7,675 bases of DNA, taken from Pseudomonadota bacterium (GTDB lineage Bacteria > Pseudomonadota > Gammaproteobacteria > Xanthomonadales > Rhodanobacteraceae). The translations under genes and the position numbers were made by a program. Numbering within the stretch: position 1 is the stretch's first letter; every line of letters begins with the position of its first letter. The notes below the pieces were generated by a model. The model ran no database searches, was not told the DNA's origin, and worked only from the letters and a program-made list of their open reading frames with translations. Location: positions 1-7,675 of the forward strand of contig JAEZQS010000063.1 in the NCBI GenBank assembly GCA_023412995.1, written 5' to 3'. Below are positions 6,146-7,675 of the stretch, piece after piece.

Positions 6146-6307
6146 ATTGAAACACCGAGCACACCGAGCACCCAGAGAAAGCAGAAGAATGAACGATTGA
6201 ATTGCACTCCCCACGGATGACTTGTTCCGGGCACGCGCCTTTTTTTAGCCCGACTTGGCTTTTTTGCCTTCTCTCTGTGCTCGGTGTGCTCGGTGTTTCA
6301 GGCTCTT
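6141..6307. repeat. Large imperfect palindromic intergenic repeat (MITE/REP-like)
   Basis: Perfect 23-bp inverted arms (6148-6170 and 6278-6300) each contain a 9-mer duplicated in tandem: CACCGAGCA twice on the left, TGCTCGGTG twice on the right. Pairing continues inward with interruptions (AGAGAA at 6174-6179 with TTCTCT at 6269-6274, then GCAGAAGA at 6181-6188 with 6260-6267, allowing G-U pairs), and scattered pairs occur outside the arms. The intervening 70 or so bases hold T-runs at 6240-6246 and 6260-6265 and no ORF. Its AT-richer simple sequence is unlike the flanking genes. It fills most of the gap between nagZ and rlmD. It has no transposase, so a non-autonomous repeat is inferred. 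It may also help end rlmD transcripts, because on the reverse strand the stem is followed by a pyrimidine-rich tract. The remainder of 6033-6353 shows nothing beyond the nagZ ribosome-binding site. Confidence 0.75.
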
Positions 6308-6353
6308 GATCTTCGACGGACCGGAACCCGCACACACCCGCGAATCCCGTGCC

Positions 6354-7649
6354 TCAGCGCTCGAACAGGGCGATGGATTCCACGTGCGCGGTGTGCGGGA
6401 ACATGTCCATCACCCCGGCGGCGGCAAGGGTAAAGCCGTGGCGGGTGACGAGGGTGCCGGCGTCACGGGCAAGCGAGCCCGGGTGGCAGGAGACGTAGAC
6501 GACGCGGTCGGTGCCCTTGCGCGGCAGGTACTCCAGCACCGCGGCCGCGCCCGAGCGCGGCGGGTCGAGCAGCAGCTTGTCCCACGTAGCGCGCGCCCAC
6601 GGCGCATCGCGCTGGTCGGCGGCAAGATCGGCGGCTGCAAAGGTGGCATTGTCGATGCCGTTGCGCGTGGCGTTGGCGCGCGCGCGGGCGACCAGCGCTT
6701 CCTCGCCTTCCACGCCGGTGACGGCTGAGACGTGGCGCGCGATCGGCAGCGTGAAGTTGCCGAGCCCGCAGAAAAGATCGAGCACGCGATCGGCCGAGGC
6801 CGGCTGCAGCAGGTCCAGCGCACGCGCGATCATCCGCTGGTTCATCCCCGCGTTGACCTGGATGAAGTCCAGTGGCCGGAAGGCGAGTTCGACATCCGCC
6901 TGGTCGATGCGGAAGGCCAGGTTCACCTCGGCTGGCCACAGCGGCTGCACGCTGTCGGGGCCACCCGGCTGCAGCAGGATGGCGAAGCCGTGCTGCTGGC
7001 CGAAGCCGACCAGCGCGGCGCGGTCCACCTCACCCAGTGGCTGCAGGTGGCGGAAGGTGAGCGCCACGGCGTCGTCGCCGGCAGCGATCTCGATCTGCGC
7101 GATCTCGCGCCTGGCATCCAGCGAGCCGACCAGCACTGCGAGGTCGCCAATGCGCTCGCCCACCTGCGGCAGCAGCGTGTGGCAGGCGGCGAGGTCGGCG
7201 ACGAAGCGCGGGTTCTCCTCACGGAAGCCGACCAGCGCCCTGCCCTTCTTTTCCACCCATTTGACCGACAGCCGCCCCTTGCGCCGATAGCCCCACGGCT
7301 CGGCCGTGAGAGGCTCCAGCCAGCGTGCCGGCTCGACCTTGCCGATGCGTGCGAAGTTCTCGGCCAGCACGCGCTGCTTGGCGCGGATCTGCGCCGCCGG
7401 CGGCAGGTGCTGCAGGCTGCAGCCGCTGCACTGGCCGAAGTGCGCGCAACGCGGCGCAATGCGCTCGGGCGAGGCGACCAGCACTTCTTCGGTGCGCGCC
7501 TCGTCGAACGAACGGCTGCGGCGCAGGATGCGCAGGCGCACGCGCTCGCCCGGCAATGCACCCGCGACGAACACGGTCTTGCCCTCGATGCGTGCGACGC
7601 CGCGGCCGTCGTGGGAGAGGTCGGTGATGTCGGCTTCTGTGGTCTGCAT
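6354..7649 (-). CDS. rlmD: 23S rRNA (uracil-1939-C5)-methyltransferase RlmD
   Basis: This 431-residue enzyme, against 433 in E. coli, makes m5U1939 in 23S rRNA from S-adenosylmethionine. An N-terminal TRAM RNA-binding domain (about 1-60, with DLSHDGRGVA) comes first. The [4Fe-4S] ligands are C68-X5-C74-X2-C77 plus Cys156. The central domain is followed by a Rossmann methyltransferase domain (about 260-431). The last domain has RPLDFIQVNAGMNQ (258-271), the SAM motif DLFCGLGNFT (291-300), DPPRSG (362-367), nucleophile Cys388 in VYVSCHP, and Glu424 in HVES as the catalytic base. All cluster and catalytic residues are present, so activity is expected. The ATG at 7649 places the TRAM domain normally, but no Shine-Dalgarno is visible in the 26 upstream bases. 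The frame is open to the window edge, so a slightly earlier start is possible. The gene is separated from nagZ by 321 bp and is not part of that operon by spacing. Confidence 0.95.
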   Translation of the reverse strand: MQTTEADITDLSHDGRGVARIEGKTVFVAGALPGERVRLRILRRSRSFDEARTEEVLVASPERIAPRCAHFGQCSGCSLQHLPPAAQIRAKQRVLAENFARIGKVEPARWLEPLTAEPWGYRRKGRLSVKWVEKKGRALVGFREENPRFVADLAACHTLLPQVGERIGDLAVLVGSLDARREIAQIEIAAGDDAVALTFRHLQPLGEVDRAALVGFGQQHGFAILLQPGGPDSVQPLWPAEVNLAFRIDQADVELAFRPLDFIQVNAGMNQRMIARALDLLQPASADRVLDLFCGLGNFTLPIARHVSAVTGVEGEEALVARARANATRNGIDNATFAAADLAADQRDAPWARATWDKLLLDPPRSGAAAVLEYLPRKGTDRVVYVSCHPGSLARDAGTLVTRHGFTLAAAGVMDMFPHTAHVESIALFER

Positions 7650-7675
7650 GCAGGAACGCAGCGGCCGCCCGGGGC

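Noticed and set aside
4986..6200. A 404-codon open frame on the + strand over nagZ and hpt
   Set aside because: The product is His/Arg/Ala-rich with no family features, and the opposite strand encodes two well-recognised enzymes.
6247..6265. AGCC-CGACTT-GGCT hairpin followed by six T residues, as an intrinsic terminator on the + strand
   Set aside because: The stem is only 4 bp and no + strand gene lies upstream; it is better explained as part of the palindromic element.
6148..6300. Repeat arms considered as a CRISPR array or an insertion sequence
   Set aside because: There is one inverted pair only, with no regularly spaced direct repeats, no cas gene, no transposase frame and no clear target-site duplication.

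Overview
The window is very GC-rich DNA, densely packed with ordinary bacterial chromosomal genes. Protein sequences and gene neighbourhoods point to a gammaproteobacterium of the Xanthomonadaceae/Lysobacteraceae type (Lysobacter, Luteimonas or similar). The evidence is the tight nagZ-hpt-methylthioinosine phosphorylase cluster, an RlmD very close in length and motif positions to the E. coli enzyme, and a Pro/Ala-rich membrane-anchored protein in front of yigZ. The genus assignment is inference, because no rRNA or marker gene is present.

Layout, left to right. On the + strand: the 3' part of a Pro/Ala-rich, probably membrane-anchored protein (3-623); the YigZ/IMPACT-family gene (658-1257); a possible 33-codon bridging ORF (1254-1355); and a complete ABC exporter half-transporter (1352-3112). 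On the - strand: a CspA-family cold shock gene (3290-3496) with its own promoter near 3573-3603; a three-gene operon transcribed right to left, nagZ (5016-6032), hpt (4474-5019) and S-methyl-5'-thioinosine phosphorylase (3734-4477), joined by 4-bp ATGA overlaps; and rlmD (6354-7649). The + and - blocks converge on a GC-rich hairpin at 3239-3271.

The nagZ operon is the clearest functional unit. NagZ acts in peptidoglycan recycling. The two downstream enzymes fit together as salvage steps: the phosphorylase releases hypoxanthine from methylthioinosine, and Hpt converts hypoxanthine to IMP. RlmD (23S rRNA U1939 methylation) and the cold shock protein are housekeeping or stress RNA functions.

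The only sizeable non-coding stretch (6033-6353) holds a long imperfect palindrome with perfect 23-bp core arms, each built from a duplicated 9-mer. It is flanked by three tandem 8-bp GCGGAAAR units and looks like a dispersed intergenic repeat of MITE or REP type. I see no phage, CRISPR, toxin-antitoxin or defence system, and nothing I would call a new multi-gene system. The items most worth checking are the palindromic element and the bridging small ORF.
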